Positions 46,447 to 55,008 of a DNA stretch of 64,000 bases are shown piece after piece; the stretch's first letter is position 1, and each line of letters starts with the position of its first letter. The position numbers were made by a program, and so were the translations under genes. The stretch lies in contig JADCGR010000019.1 in assembly GCA_020248905.1 (NCBI GenBank), positions 180,226-244,225 on the forward strand, written 5' to 3'. The stretch comes from Curvibacter sp. GTDB lineage: Bacteria; Pseudomonadota; Gammaproteobacteria; Burkholderiales; Burkholderiaceae_C. Under the pieces are notes generated by a model. The model ran no database searches. It saw only the letters and a program-made list of their open reading frames with translations, and was not told the DNA's origin.

Positions 46447-47280
46447 ATGCCCGTTATCGCACTGACCCAGGGGATGGGCTCGCTGGCCCAGGACATCGCG
46501 GAGAGGCTCGCGGCAGACCTCGGCCTGCAGACGCTCGAGCACGAGATGGCGGCCCGCCTGGCCGACAAGATGCATGTCTCCCGCAGCCTGATCAATCGAC
46601 TGCGCAGCGGCAAAGCGGGGCTGATTGAGGGCCTGCGCGCCGACAAGCACGCGATGGCTCTATACACCGCCGAGGAGGTGCTGGACGCTGCGGCGCGCGG
46701 CAATATCGTGATCCGCGGCTGGGGTGCCACCCAACTGCTGCGCGCCGTGCCCCACGTTCCCTGTATCCGCATCATGCGACCTCTGGAGAAGCGGGTCGAC
46801 TGGCTAATGGAGCAGTTGGACACCGACGACCGCGAGTTGGCCCGCGCCGAGATCGAGCGCAGCGACCAGGCTAACGCCGCCCGCATGCACGACCAGTTCG
46901 GCGTTCAGTGGGGCGACCCGGTGCTGTTCGACATGGTACTCAACACCGAGCGCTTGAGTGTGGAGAGCTGCGTGGAGCAGATTAAGAACCTGCTGAAGCG
47001 CCCCGAATTCGCCGAGACCACGCAGTCAAGGAAGCTGCTGCAGTGCATGGCGTTGAGCGCACGGGTGCGCGTCGCCCTGAGCACCCACGCGCAAACGCAG
47101 GCCGTGGACATCACGATCGAATGCAATGACGGCAGGATCACCCTGCGCGGCATCGTCGCCGACGACGAAGAGAAATCCGCCGCGCTGCGCGTGGCCCAGG
47201 GAGTGGCCGGCGTAACGTCGGTCGAAAGCCAGCTCAAAGCCTTCTCCGACGCCCGTCGTTTCCCGACCCATCGCCGCTGA
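46447..47280 (+). CDS. Cytidylate-kinase-like protein fused to a BON domain
   Basis: A 277-residue two-domain protein with a strong ribosome-binding site (AAAGGAGG). Residues 1 to about 190 match the cytidylate-kinase-like (AAA_33/Cytidylate_kin2) family: GNIVIRGWGATQLLR, PLEKRVDWLME, IERSDQANAARMHDQFG and DMVLNTERLSVESCVEQI. The N-terminal loop is ALTQGMGSLAQDIAERLA, where a classical Walker A lysine is absent. Residues about 200-265 resemble a BON domain (VRVALSTHAQTQAVDITIEC; DGRITLRGIVADDEEKSAA; VTSVESQL). BON modules usually bind membrane or ligand. The gene lies 22 bases after tctA and probably belongs to the same transcript. Function unknown. Confidence 0.8.
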   Translation: MPVIALTQGMGSLAQDIAERLAADLGLQTLEHEMAARLADKMHVSRSLINRLRSGKAGLIEGLRADKHAMALYTAEEVLDAAARGNIVIRGWGATQLLRAVPHVPCIRIMRPLEKRVDWLMEQLDTDDRELARAEIERSDQANAARMHDQFGVQWGDPVLFDMVLNTERLSVESCVEQIKNLLKRPEFAETTQSRKLLQCMALSARVRVALSTHAQTQAVDITIECNDGRITLRGIVADDEEKSAALRVAQGVAGVTSVESQLKAFSDARRFPTHRR

Positions 47281-47290
47281 CCGTTGTTGA

Positions 47291-47318
47291 GTCGTGCCGA
47301 CCCCGCCGTCGGTACGAC
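47291..47318. terminator. Hairpin between convergent BON-fusion and regulator genes
   Basis: GTCGTGCCGAC (47291-47301) pairs with GTCGGTACGAC (47308-47318) with one wobble and a 6-base loop, without a U-run. It may end transcripts from both sides. Confidence 0.4.
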
Positions 47319-47334
47319 GCCCCTAACCTGCTCC

Positions 47335-47943
47335 TCAAATCTTGCCACGCTGCTTGAGCCGGCTCAGCGTCTCTGCGGACAGGTTCAGGTAGGCCGCGAG
47401 CTCCTTCTTCGGGATGCGGTCGAAAAGGTCTGCCTGCTTGCGCATGAACCGGTGCACGCGACCCGGCGCATCCAGCAGGTGCAAGGTGATGGTGTGGGCC
47501 ATGATCTCGCTCATGAGCCCCATCACGCAGCGTTCGAAGAGGCCTTTTTCGTCTGGATGCCGCTCAAGAAAGGCGATCCACTCAGGCATGGGCAGCATGG
47601 CCACGCGAGCCTTGGTCACCGACACGATGCTGTAGGGCGTGGGCGTCTTCAAGGTCCATGCGGCGTAGCTGGTCTCTATGTCGCGCTCGGCGGCAAAGCG
47701 CAGGATCATCTCCTTGCCCTGCGGATTGGCGACCACGCGCTTGAGGATGCCGTCGAGGATGAAGTACTGCTCCATCTCGTGCACGCCCTGGTTCAGCAGG
47801 AAATCCCCCTTGCCGCAATCCACCACCGTCAGGTTGCGTTCGAGCTCTTCGAACGAGGACGCCGACATGCCCTTGAGCACGTTGTTCTGGCGCAGTTGAA
47901 CCCGGATGATGTTCTTTTCCGGATGGTTGCCAATGCTTGTCAT
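47335..47943 (-). CDS. Crp/Fnr family regulator of the oxalate locus
   Basis: A protein of about 202 residues with a cNMP-type barrel (VVDCGKGDFLLNQGVHEMEQYFILDG) and a C-terminal winged helix (IPKKELAAYLNLSAETLSRLKQRGKI). It lacks the FNR four-cysteine cluster. The start is uncertain: 48060 is possible, but 47943 (MTSIGNHPEK) or 47871 (MSASSFEEL) fits family length better, and the 48060 start would place a palindromic operator inside the gene. It is divergent from oxc and convergent with the tct operon, a typical local regulator position. Confidence 0.82.
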   Translation of the reverse strand: MTSIGNHPEKNIIRVQLRQNNVLKGMSASSFEELERNLTVVDCGKGDFLLNQGVHEMEQYFILDGILKRVVANPQGKEMILRFAAERDIETSYAAWTLKTPTPYSIVSVTKARVAMLPMPEWIAFLERHPDEKGLFERCVMGLMSEIMAHTITLHLLDAPGRVHRFMRKQADLFDRIPKKELAAYLNLSAETLSRLKQRGKI

Positions 47944-48018
47944 GGACCAGGGGGTAAACGCGCCGAAATCAGCTAGCGGGGCCGGCCAGTGGAAAAGCCG
48001 GTTGATTTGTTCCGAAAA

Positions 48019-48032
48019 TTGACCGGGGTCAA
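48019..48032. promoter_or_regulatory. FNR/CRP-type palindrome between regulator and oxc
   Basis: TTGACCGGGGTCAA is a perfect TTGAC-N4-GTCAA palindrome, matching 43044-43057 in half-sites. It probably binds the adjacent Crp/Fnr regulator and could control both divergent genes. Confidence 0.65.
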
Positions 48033-48164
48033 TGGCCGAAATGCGAAGGGTTTTTATCATAACGCGGCGTCGCAGTTGAGTGCCTCGCCACGACCGCGTA
48101 AAAATCTTGCCTGCACCGTCGGCTCACCGACTTCCACAGACGTCCAACCGAGAGAGACTTCCAT

Positions 48165-49901
48165 ATGTCCAACGACGCTCAATCCAGAGAACTGACCGAC
48201 GGCTTCCACCTTGTCATCGATGCTCTTAAGCTCAACGGCATTACCAACATCTACGGCCTTCCGGGCATCCCCATCACCGACCTCACCCGCATCATGCAAG
48301 CCGAGGGCATGCGCGTGATCTCCTTCCGCCACGAGGCGAACGCGGGCAACGCTGCGGCCATCGCCGGTTTCCTCAACGGAGCCAAGGGCGTGCCCGGCGT
48401 GTGCCTGACAGTGTCCGCCCCCGGCTTCCTCAACGCCCTGGTGGCGCTGGCCAATGCCACGACGAACTGCTGGCCCATGATCCTGATCTCGGGCTCGTCC
48501 GAGCGCGAGATTGTCGACCTGTCCCAGGGCGACTACGAAGAAATGGACCAGCTGGCCATCGCCAAACCGCTGTGCAAGGCCGCCTTCCGCGTGCTGCACG
48601 CCGAGGACATCGGCGTGGGCATTGCGCGCGCCATCCGTGCTGCCGTTTCAGGCCGACCGGGCGGTGTCTACCTCGACCTGCCGGCCAAGCTGTTCTCGCA
48701 GACCATGGACGCGCGGGCCGGCAGGAATTCGCTCATCAAGGTCGTCGATCCGGCCCCGCGCCAGATCCCCGCTCCTGAGTCGATTCAGCGCGCGCTGGAC
48801 CTGCTCAAGAACGCCAAGAAGCCGCTGATCCTGCTGGGCAAGGGCGCCGCCTACGCGCAGGCCGACGCCGACATCCAGGCCCTGGTCGAGAAGACCGGCA
48901 TTCCTTACCTGCCCATGTCCATGGCCAAGGGCATCCTGCCCGACACGCACCCGCAGTCGGCCGCCGCAGCACGCTCCTTCGTACTGCCTGAGGCCGACGT
49001 GGTGCTGCTCATCGGCGCGCGCCTGAACTGGCTGCTCTCGCACGGCAAGGGCAAGACCTGGGGCGGCAAGGACCACAAGGACTGGGGTGGCCAGAAGTTC
49101 ATCCAGATCGACATCGCCTCCACCGAGTTCGACAGTAACGTGCGCATCGATGCGCCCATCGCGGGTGACATCGGCTCCAGCGTCGCGGCGCTGCTGGCGG
49201 GTATCGGCAGCAACTGGGCCAAGCCCTCGGCCGAATGGACCGGTGCGATCGACGACAAGAAGACCAAGAACATCGCCAAGATGGCAGAGACCCTGGCCAA
49301 GGATCCGCAGCCGATGAACTTCCAAAGCGCGCTCAATGTCGTGCGCGACATCTTCAAGGCGCATCCCGACACGCTGCTGGTCAATGAAGGTGCCAACGCG
49401 CTGGACTTCACCCGCTCCATCGTCGATATGTACAAGCCGCGCAAGCGCCTGGACGTGGGCACCTGGGGCGTGATGGGTATCGGCATGGGCTTCGCCGTGG
49501 CCGCTGCTGTGGAGAGCAATCAACGCGTCATCGCCGTCTGTGGCGACAGCGCCTTTGGCTTCTCGGGCATGGAAGTGGAGACCATCGCACGCTACAAGCT
49601 GCCGGTGTGCGTGGTGATCTTCAACAACAACGGCGTTTACCGCGGCACCGACAAGAACCCCACGGGCGGCGCCGACGTGGCCCCGACCGTGTTCGTCAAG
49701 GACGCACGCTACGAGAAGCTCATGGAAGCGTTCGGCGGTGTGGGCGTCTACGCCCACACCTCGGCCGAGCTGCGCAAGGGCATCGAAGAGGCCCTCAAGT
49801 CTGGCAGGCCCACGCTGATCAACGCCATCATCGACGAGACGGCCGGCACGGAAAGCGGCCGTATCACCAGCCTCAACCCGGCAGCTGCCATCAAGAAGTA
49901 A
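48165..49901 (+). CDS. oxc: Oxalyl-CoA decarboxylase
   Basis: A 578-residue thiamine-diphosphate enzyme that decarboxylates oxalyl-CoA to formyl-CoA and CO2. The catalytic glutamate is in [16 protein letters not shown] (Glu57), the TPP motif reads [20 protein letters not shown] through NNNGVYRG, and [14 protein letters not shown] matches the CoA-binding segment of the Oxalobacter enzyme as I recall it. The ribosome-binding site AGAGAGA precedes ATG 48165. The product formyl-CoA is used by the two formyl-CoA transferases encoded downstream. Confidence 0.96.
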   Translation: MSNDAQSRELTDGFHLVIDALKLNGITNIYGLPGIPITDLTRIMQAEGMRVISFRHEANAGNAAAIAGFLNGAKGVPGVCLTVSAPGFLNALVALANATTNCWPMILISGSSEREIVDLSQGDYEEMDQLAIAKPLCKAAFRVLHAEDIGVGIARAIRAAVSGRPGGVYLDLPAKLFSQTMDARAGRNSLIKVVDPAPRQIPAPESIQRALDLLKNAKKPLILLGKGAAYAQADADIQALVEKTGIPYLPMSMAKGILPDTHPQSAAAARSFVLPEADVVLLIGARLNWLLSHGKGKTWGGKDHKDWGGQKFIQIDIASTEFDSNVRIDAPIAGDIGSSVAALLAGIGSNWAKPSAEWTGAIDDKKTKNIAKMAETLAKDPQPMNFQSALNVVRDIFKAHPDTLLVNEGANALDFTRSIVDMYKPRKRLDVGTWGVMGIGMGFAVAAAVESNQRVIAVCGDSAFGFSGMEVETIARYKLPVCVVIFNNNGVYRGTDKNPTGGADVAPTVFVKDARYEKLMEAFGGVGVYAHTSAELRKGIEEALKSGRPTLINAIIDETAGTESGRITSLNPAAAIKK

Positions 49902-49934
49902 GTCCACAAGACTCGTATCACCAAGGAGAAAACC

Positions 49935-51209
49935 ATGTCTGGAAACAAACCCCTACAGGGCATCAAGATCATCGACTTCACGCATGTGCAGGCTGGTCCT
50001 GCCTGCACCCAGCTGCTGGCTTGGTTCGGCGCGGACGTGATCAAGGTCGAGCGTCCGGGTGCCGGCGACGTCACCCGCAGCCAGCTGCGCGACGTGCCCG
50101 ATGCCGACGCGCTGTACTTCACCATGCTCAACAGCAACAAGCGCTCCCTGACCCTGGACACCAAGACCAAGGAAGGCAAGGAAGTGCTTGAAAAGCTGAT
50201 CAAGAAGTCCGACGTCATGGTCGAGAACTTCGGCCCTGGCGCGCTAGACCGCATGGGCTTCACCTGGGAGTACATCCAGAAGCTCAACCCCGGCATGATC
50301 CTGGCGTCCGTCAAGGGCTTCAGCGAAGGCCATCACTACGAAGACCTCAAGGTCTACGAGAACGTCGCACAGTGCGCCGGCGGTGCCGCCTCGACCACCG
50401 GCTGGTGGAAGGGCGAGAATTCTGCGCCCACCATCTCCGCAGCCGCGCTGGGTGACTCCAACACCGGCATGCACTTGGCCATCGGCATCCTGACGGCCAT
50501 CATCGGCCGCCAGCAGACCGGCAAGGGCCAGAAGGTGGCCGTGTCCATGCAGGACGCCGTGCTCAACCTTTGCCGCGTAAAGATGCGCGACCAGCAGCGC
50601 CTGGAGAAAGTCGGCTACCTGGAAGAGTATCCCCAGTATCCGCACGAGATGGAGTACTTCAAGGACAGGGTAACCCCCCGTGGCGGCAACGCTGGCGGCG
50701 GCGGTCAGCCCGGCTGGATCCTGAAGTGCAAGGGCTGGGAGACCGATCCCAACGCCTACATCTACTTCACCATCCAGGGCCACGCCTGGGAGCCGATCTG
50801 CGACGCGCTGGGCAAGCCCGAATGGAAGACCGACCCGGCCTACACTACCGCCAAGGCCCGCCAGCCGCACATCGAGAAGATCTTCGCCACCATCGAGGAC
50901 TTCATCAAGGACAAGACCAAGTTCGAGGCCGTGGACATCTTCCGCAAGCACGACATTCCGTGCGCGCCGGTGCTGTCCATGAAGGAACTGCTGGTTGACG
51001 AGTCCCTGCGCAAGAGCGGCTCCATCGTGGAAGTACCCCACCCCGTGCGCGGCAGCTACTTCACCGTGGGCAGCCCGATCAAGTTCTCCGACCTCAAGCC
51101 CGAAGTCACTGCCTCTCCGCTGCTGGGTCAGCACACCGACGAGGTGCTGGCTGAGCTGGGCTACAGCAAGGAACAGATCGCGGCCATGCACGCCGGCAAG
51201 GCGGTCTGA
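49935..51209 (+). CDS. frc: Formyl-CoA:oxalate CoA-transferase
   Basis: A 424-residue family III CoA-transferase that moves CoA from formyl-CoA to oxalate, regenerating oxalyl-CoA for Oxc. The catalytic aspartate is in [13 protein letters not shown] (Asp174), with the N-terminal [20 protein letters not shown], and the glycine loop [17 protein letters not shown]. The ribosome-binding site AAGGAG is upstream and it starts 33 bases after oxc, so the two form an operon. A terminator follows. Confidence 0.95.
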   Translation: MSGNKPLQGIKIIDFTHVQAGPACTQLLAWFGADVIKVERPGAGDVTRSQLRDVPDADALYFTMLNSNKRSLTLDTKTKEGKEVLEKLIKKSDVMVENFGPGALDRMGFTWEYIQKLNPGMILASVKGFSEGHHYEDLKVYENVAQCAGGAASTTGWWKGENSAPTISAAALGDSNTGMHLAIGILTAIIGRQQTGKGQKVAVSMQDAVLNLCRVKMRDQQRLEKVGYLEEYPQYPHEMEYFKDRVTPRGGNAGGGGQPGWILKCKGWETDPNAYIYFTIQGHAWEPICDALGKPEWKTDPAYTTAKARQPHIEKIFATIEDFIKDKTKFEAVDIFRKHDIPCAPVLSMKELLVDESLRKSGSIVEVPHPVRGSYFTVGSPIKFSDLKPEVTASPLLGQHTDEVLAELGYSKEQIAAMHAGKAV

Positions 51210-51236
51210 TCACGCGCGTCCCGGGCGCTGCTCCTG

Positions 51237-51264
51237 AAACGGCGCCTGCGGGCGCCGTTTTTTC
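51237..51264 (+). terminator. Rho-independent terminator after frc
   Basis: AAACGGCGCC (51237-51246) and GGCGCCGTTT (51251-51260) with loop TGCG, followed by TTTTC; ends the oxc-frc transcript. Confidence 0.92.
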
Positions 51265-51389
51265 TGGCTGCGCGTCCCCGTGCTTGCGAAAGCCCCCAAG
51301 CACGTTTGTTTTGATACCTATCATTCCGGTACCCGGTGCGCATCAGAAACGACGGTGGTTTGAGGCGATGTTTGAGGCGGATGCAGCCC

Positions 51390-51418
51390 TATAATGCTCA
51401 AGTCATATAGAAGACTTG
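51390..51418 (+). promoter_or_regulatory. Promoter and inverted-repeat operator before the second CoA-transferase
   Basis: A TATAAT box (51390-51395) is followed by CAAGTC-N8-GACTTG (51399-51418), a perfect 6-base inverted repeat close to the expected transcription start. A regulator bound there would control the downstream gene. No good -35 element was found. Confidence 0.5.
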
Positions 51419-51470
51419 GTCTTACTATTCATAAGATTTGCTTATCTTTTAGCATCACAGGAGTTCATCC

Positions 51471-52718
51471 ATGACCAAGGCACTCGAAGGAGTCCGCATT
51501 CTCGACTTCACCCACGTGCAGTCGGGCCCCACCTGCACCCAGCTGCTGGCCTGGTTCGGCGCGGACGTGATCAAGGTGGAGAAGGCCGGCGAAGGCGATG
51601 CCACGCGCGCGCAGCTGCGTGACATCGAAGGCGCCGACAGCCTTTACTTCACCATGCTCAATCACAACAAGCGCTCGATCACGCTCAACACCAAGGACCC
51701 CAAGGGCAAAGAAGTGCTGGTAAGGCTGATCAAGGAATGCGATGTCATGGTCGAGAACTTCGCGCCAGGCGCACTCGATCGCATGGGTTTTCCCTGGGAG
51801 AAGATCCAGGAGATCAACCCCCGCATCATCCTCGCCTCCGTCAAGGGCTTCGGCCCCGGCCCCTATGTCGACTGCAAGGTCTACGAAAACGTGGCCCAGT
51901 GCACGGGCGGTGCCGCATCCACCACGGGAGACCCGGACGGCGTGCCCATGGTCACGGGCGCGCAGATTGGCGACAGCGGCACCGGTCTGCATCTGGCCCT
52001 GGGCATCGTTACGGCGCTGTACCAGCGTGAGAAGACCGGTCGCGGCCAGAGGGTTCTGGCCGCCATGCAGGACGCCGTGCTCAACCTGTGCCGCGTGAAG
52101 CTGCGCGACCAGCAGCGGCTGGAGCGCACCGGCGAGCTCAAGGAGTACCCGCAGTACCCCGAGATCGAGTTCGGCGAGGCCGTACCGCGCGCGGGTAACG
52201 CGTCGGGTGGCGGGCAGCCCGGTGCTGTGCTCAAGTGCAAGGGGTGGCAGAAGGACCCCAATGCTTACATCTACTTCATCACCCAGGCGGCGGTGTGGCC
52301 GGCGATCTGCAAGGTGATCGGCGAGGAAGACTGGATCACCAACCCTCATTTCGCCACGCCACAGGCCCGCCTGCCCCACCAGAAGATGATCTTCGCGCGC
52401 ATTGAGGAATGGACCAAAACCAAGACCAAGTTCGAGGCCATGGACATCCTCAACGAGTTCGATATCCCCTGCGGTCCCATCTTGTCGATGAAGGAGATCG
52501 CCGAGGACGCGTCCCTGCGGGCGACGGGCACCGTGGTGGAGGTCGATCATCCCGTGCGGGGTAAGTACCTCACCGTGGGCAATCCGATCAAGCTTTCGGA
52601 CAGCCCGACCGAGGTGACGCGTTCCCCTCTGCTCGGCGAGCACACGCAAGAGGTTCTCAGCCAGTTCGGTTACAGCCGGGCCCAGCTCGATGAATTGCGG
52701 GCTGCCAAGGTGATCTGA
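51471..52718 (+). CDS. Second formyl-CoA transferase-like CaiB protein
   Basis: A 415-residue paralogue of the frc product with the same start ([20 protein letters not shown]), catalytic aspartate region [14 protein letters not shown] (Asp168) and loop [17 protein letters not shown]. The many matching motifs indicate the same reaction or a related acyl-CoA acceptor. It is transcribed separately: a terminator and a promoter/operator region lie between. It could use a different acceptor such as succinate or acetate. Confidence 0.9.
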   Translation: MTKALEGVRILDFTHVQSGPTCTQLLAWFGADVIKVEKAGEGDATRAQLRDIEGADSLYFTMLNHNKRSITLNTKDPKGKEVLVRLIKECDVMVENFAPGALDRMGFPWEKIQEINPRIILASVKGFGPGPYVDCKVYENVAQCTGGAASTTGDPDGVPMVTGAQIGDSGTGLHLALGIVTALYQREKTGRGQRVLAAMQDAVLNLCRVKLRDQQRLERTGELKEYPQYPEIEFGEAVPRAGNASGGGQPGAVLKCKGWQKDPNAYIYFITQAAVWPAICKVIGEEDWITNPHFATPQARLPHQKMIFARIEEWTKTKTKFEAMDILNEFDIPCGPILSMKEIAEDASLRATGTVVEVDHPVRGKYLTVGNPIKLSDSPTEVTRSPLLGEHTQEVLSQFGYSRAQLDELRAAKVI

Positions 52719-52747
52719 GCCTGCAGAGCAGCCCGCAACGAGCACAG

Positions 52748-52775
52748 AAAAACCAGGGCGTACCCTGGCTTTTTC
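52748..52775 (+). terminator. Rho-independent terminator after the second CoA-transferase
   Basis: CCAGGG-CGTA-CCCTGG (52753-52768) flanked by AAAAA and TTTTT; may work for both convergent genes. Confidence 0.85.
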
Positions 52776-52795
52776 GTCTCGGCGCATGCCGACTT

Positions 52796-54067
52796 TCAGG
52801 TGTCCTCGCCCGGCTCCTGCGCCGGCGGCTCAAAGTAATAGGCGATGCGCTGGCGCGGGCCCAGGTAATCCAGGGCATCGGCGGGCAGGTTCGAGGGCTT
52901 AAGGCTGCGGCGTATGCCGATATTGGGCTGGCTCTCCAGGTCCAGGATGAGCGCCTCGTGCTTGGGAACGCTGGGCTCATGCACGATCACGCGCGGCTTG
53001 AGTGGCCGAACCGAATTGACCGAGACCACGAGCGCGTAGCGCCCGTCGATGAGCTGCACCACAGAGCCTGGCGGATACACCCCCATCATGCGGATGAAGG
53101 CGCTGAGGACCAGATTGTCGAAACGCGCCTTGTGGTGGGAAAACAGAAGAGACAGGGCCTCGTGCGGCGTCAGCGCGGTGGCGACCCGCTGCGGATTGCA
53201 CAGGTTATCGTAGCGGTTCACCAGGGCGAGGATGCGCGATGTCATGCCGAGCTCGGGCCCCGGTAGGTGCAGCGGAAAGCCGCTGCCGTCCATCATCTCG
53301 TGATGCTGGGCAATAGCGCGCAACGCCCCGTCGGACAACTCCATGCGCTTGCCGATGGCCGCGCTCTTGGCCACGTGGTTCTGGTACTGCAGGAAATCCT
53401 CGGCCGACAGGCCCTCCTCGAACCAGCGCACGCGCTGCGGCAATTGCAGCTTGCCCACGTCATGCAGGAAGGCCGCCATACCCAGATCGGCGAGGTCCTG
53501 CGTGGGCAGTTGCATGGCATTACCCAGCAGCAGACACATGACCGTCACGTTGACCGGATGCATCGCCGCGCGCTCGCCCACGCCTTCGGATAGCAGGCGA
53601 ATAGCGGACTCACCATCACAGGACATCCGCTGCACATAGGTGGACACCAGGGCCTGGCATTCGTCGCGCATCTTGACGGGGTGGTCCAGCACCTCGTCCT
53701 GCACGCGAAGGAACTGCTGCTGCGCCTGGCCGAACTTCTGCTCGCACGCCCTGAGGCTCTTCTGCTGGGCCTCGATCAAAGCGGCCCGCTTGCGGCGCTG
53801 TTCACCGTCATGCGCTAGGGCATGGGTCTGCTCGGCATCGCTCAGCGCCGAACGACTGGGCAAAGCCTCACCCGCAGGATCACTTTTGGAGGGGACGTAA
53901 CGGACCTGACGCAGGCCCAAGCTGCGGATGGAGTCGATCTGCTGGCTGGAAGTGATCTTGAAGCTTCCCGTGGGGAAAGGATGTGCCATCCAACCCAGAT
54001 CAAGCTCGATATAGAGCCCAATCCGCAAGTCGTTGACATCGATCAGTTCAAAATCATTGGATTTCAT
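52796..54067 (-). CDS. HD-GYP domain protein with DUF3391-like N-terminus
   Basis: A 423-residue protein with an N-terminal DUF3391-like region (FELIDVNDLRIGLYIELDLG; WMAHPF), a coiled-coil-like stretch, and an HD-GYP domain (HDVGKLQLP near residue 200 and QHHEMMDGSGFP near residue 250, the GYP counterpart). HD-GYP enzymes hydrolyse cyclic-di-GMP to GMP; here the GYP triplet reads SGFP, so activity is uncertain. The start at 54067 is the first ATG that fits the family; the frame is open far upstream but is antisense to non-coding sequence. Confidence 0.85.
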   Translation of the reverse strand: MKSNDFELIDVNDLRIGLYIELDLGWMAHPFPTGSFKITSSQQIDSIRSLGLRQVRYVPSKSDPAGEALPSRSALSDAEQTHALAHDGEQRRKRAALIEAQQKSLRACEQKFGQAQQQFLRVQDEVLDHPVKMRDECQALVSTYVQRMSCDGESAIRLLSEGVGERAAMHPVNVTVMCLLLGNAMQLPTQDLADLGMAAFLHDVGKLQLPQRVRWFEEGLSAEDFLQYQNHVAKSAAIGKRMELSDGALRAIAQHHEMMDGSGFPLHLPGPELGMTSRILALVNRYDNLCNPQRVATALTPHEALSLLFSHHKARFDNLVLSAFIRMMGVYPPGSVVQLIDGRYALVVSVNSVRPLKPRVIVHEPSVPKHEALILDLESQPNIGIRRSLKPSNLPADALDYLGPRQRIAYYFEPPAQEPGEDT

Positions 54068-54294
54068 GGAAACTTGGTCGGGCCTGCCGCCCTGAAATTG
54101 CAGATCCGATACAAATTTTATCGTCCGCGCGATCACCAAATCGCTCATAAACAAGTTGAAGACCATGCAGTTTGTGCAATCCGTCCGCCAGGGGACAACG
54201 ACAACACCCAACAAGGGAAGCCCGACCCTCAAACCCTGCGCAACCAAACGGCGCGGACCTGGTCGCGGCACACCTGCCCCCTGAGGACCCCGGC

Positions 54295-55008
54295 ATGGGC
54301 GAGCCCGACATCGTCTTCCAGGCCCGCGATCTGGGCAAGATCTACCAGATGGGCGAAGTCCAGGTGCGCGCCTTGGAGGCCGTGGACTTGGACATCCGCC
54401 GTGGCGAATTCATCGTGCTGCTCGGCCCTTCGGGCAGCGGCAAGTCCACCCTGCTCAACATCCTGGGCGGGTTGGACCGCCCCAGCAGCGGCAGCGCGCG
54501 TTTTGCCGACCACGAGCTCGTCGGCGCGAGCGACGCCGAGCTCACACGCTACCGGCGCGAGCACGTGGGCTTCGTTTTCCAGTTCTACAACCTCATTCCC
54601 AGCCTGACCGTACGCGAGAACGTCGAGCTCGTCACCGACATTGCGCACGACCCCATGCCGGCGGCCGAGGCGCTGCGCCTGGTGGGCCTGGAGGAGCGCC
54701 TGGACCACTTTCCCTCGCAGCTCTCGGGGGGCGAGCAGCAGCGCGTGGCCATTGCGCGCGCCATCGTCAAGCGCCCCGAGGTGCTGCTGTGCGACGAGCC
54801 CACCGGCGCGCTGGACTACGTCACCGGCAAGCTGGTGCTGGAAGTCATCGAGCGCATCAACCGGGAGCTGGGCACCACAGCCATCGTCATCACGCACAAC
54901 GCCGCCATTGCCGGCATGGCCGACCGCGTGCTGCACCTGGGCGGCGGGCGCATCCAGAGCGTGGACGTCAACACTAACAAGATTAGCCCCTCGGAGCTGT
55001 CCTGGTAA
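54295..55008 (+). CDS. ABC transporter ATPase (MacB/LolD-like)
   Basis: A 237-residue ATPase: Walker [10 protein letters not shown] near residue 43, signature LSGGEQQR near 142, Walker [12 protein letters not shown] near 163 and ITHNAAIA as the H-loop region. It follows the pattern of the MacB/LolD exporter clade. The stop overlaps the permease start by one base (TAATG), and the adaptor gene follows, giving a three-component exporter. Start 54295 is an ATG fitting the N-terminus of the family. Confidence 0.9.
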   Translation: MGEPDIVFQARDLGKIYQMGEVQVRALEAVDLDIRRGEFIVLLGPSGSGKSTLLNILGGLDRPSSGSARFADHELVGASDAELTRYRREHVGFVFQFYNLIPSLTVRENVELVTDIAHDPMPAAEALRLVGLEERLDHFPSQLSGGEQQRVAIARAIVKRPEVLLCDEPTGALDYVTGKLVLEVIERINRELGTTAIVITHNAAIAGMADRVLHLGGGRIQSVDVNTNKISPSELSW

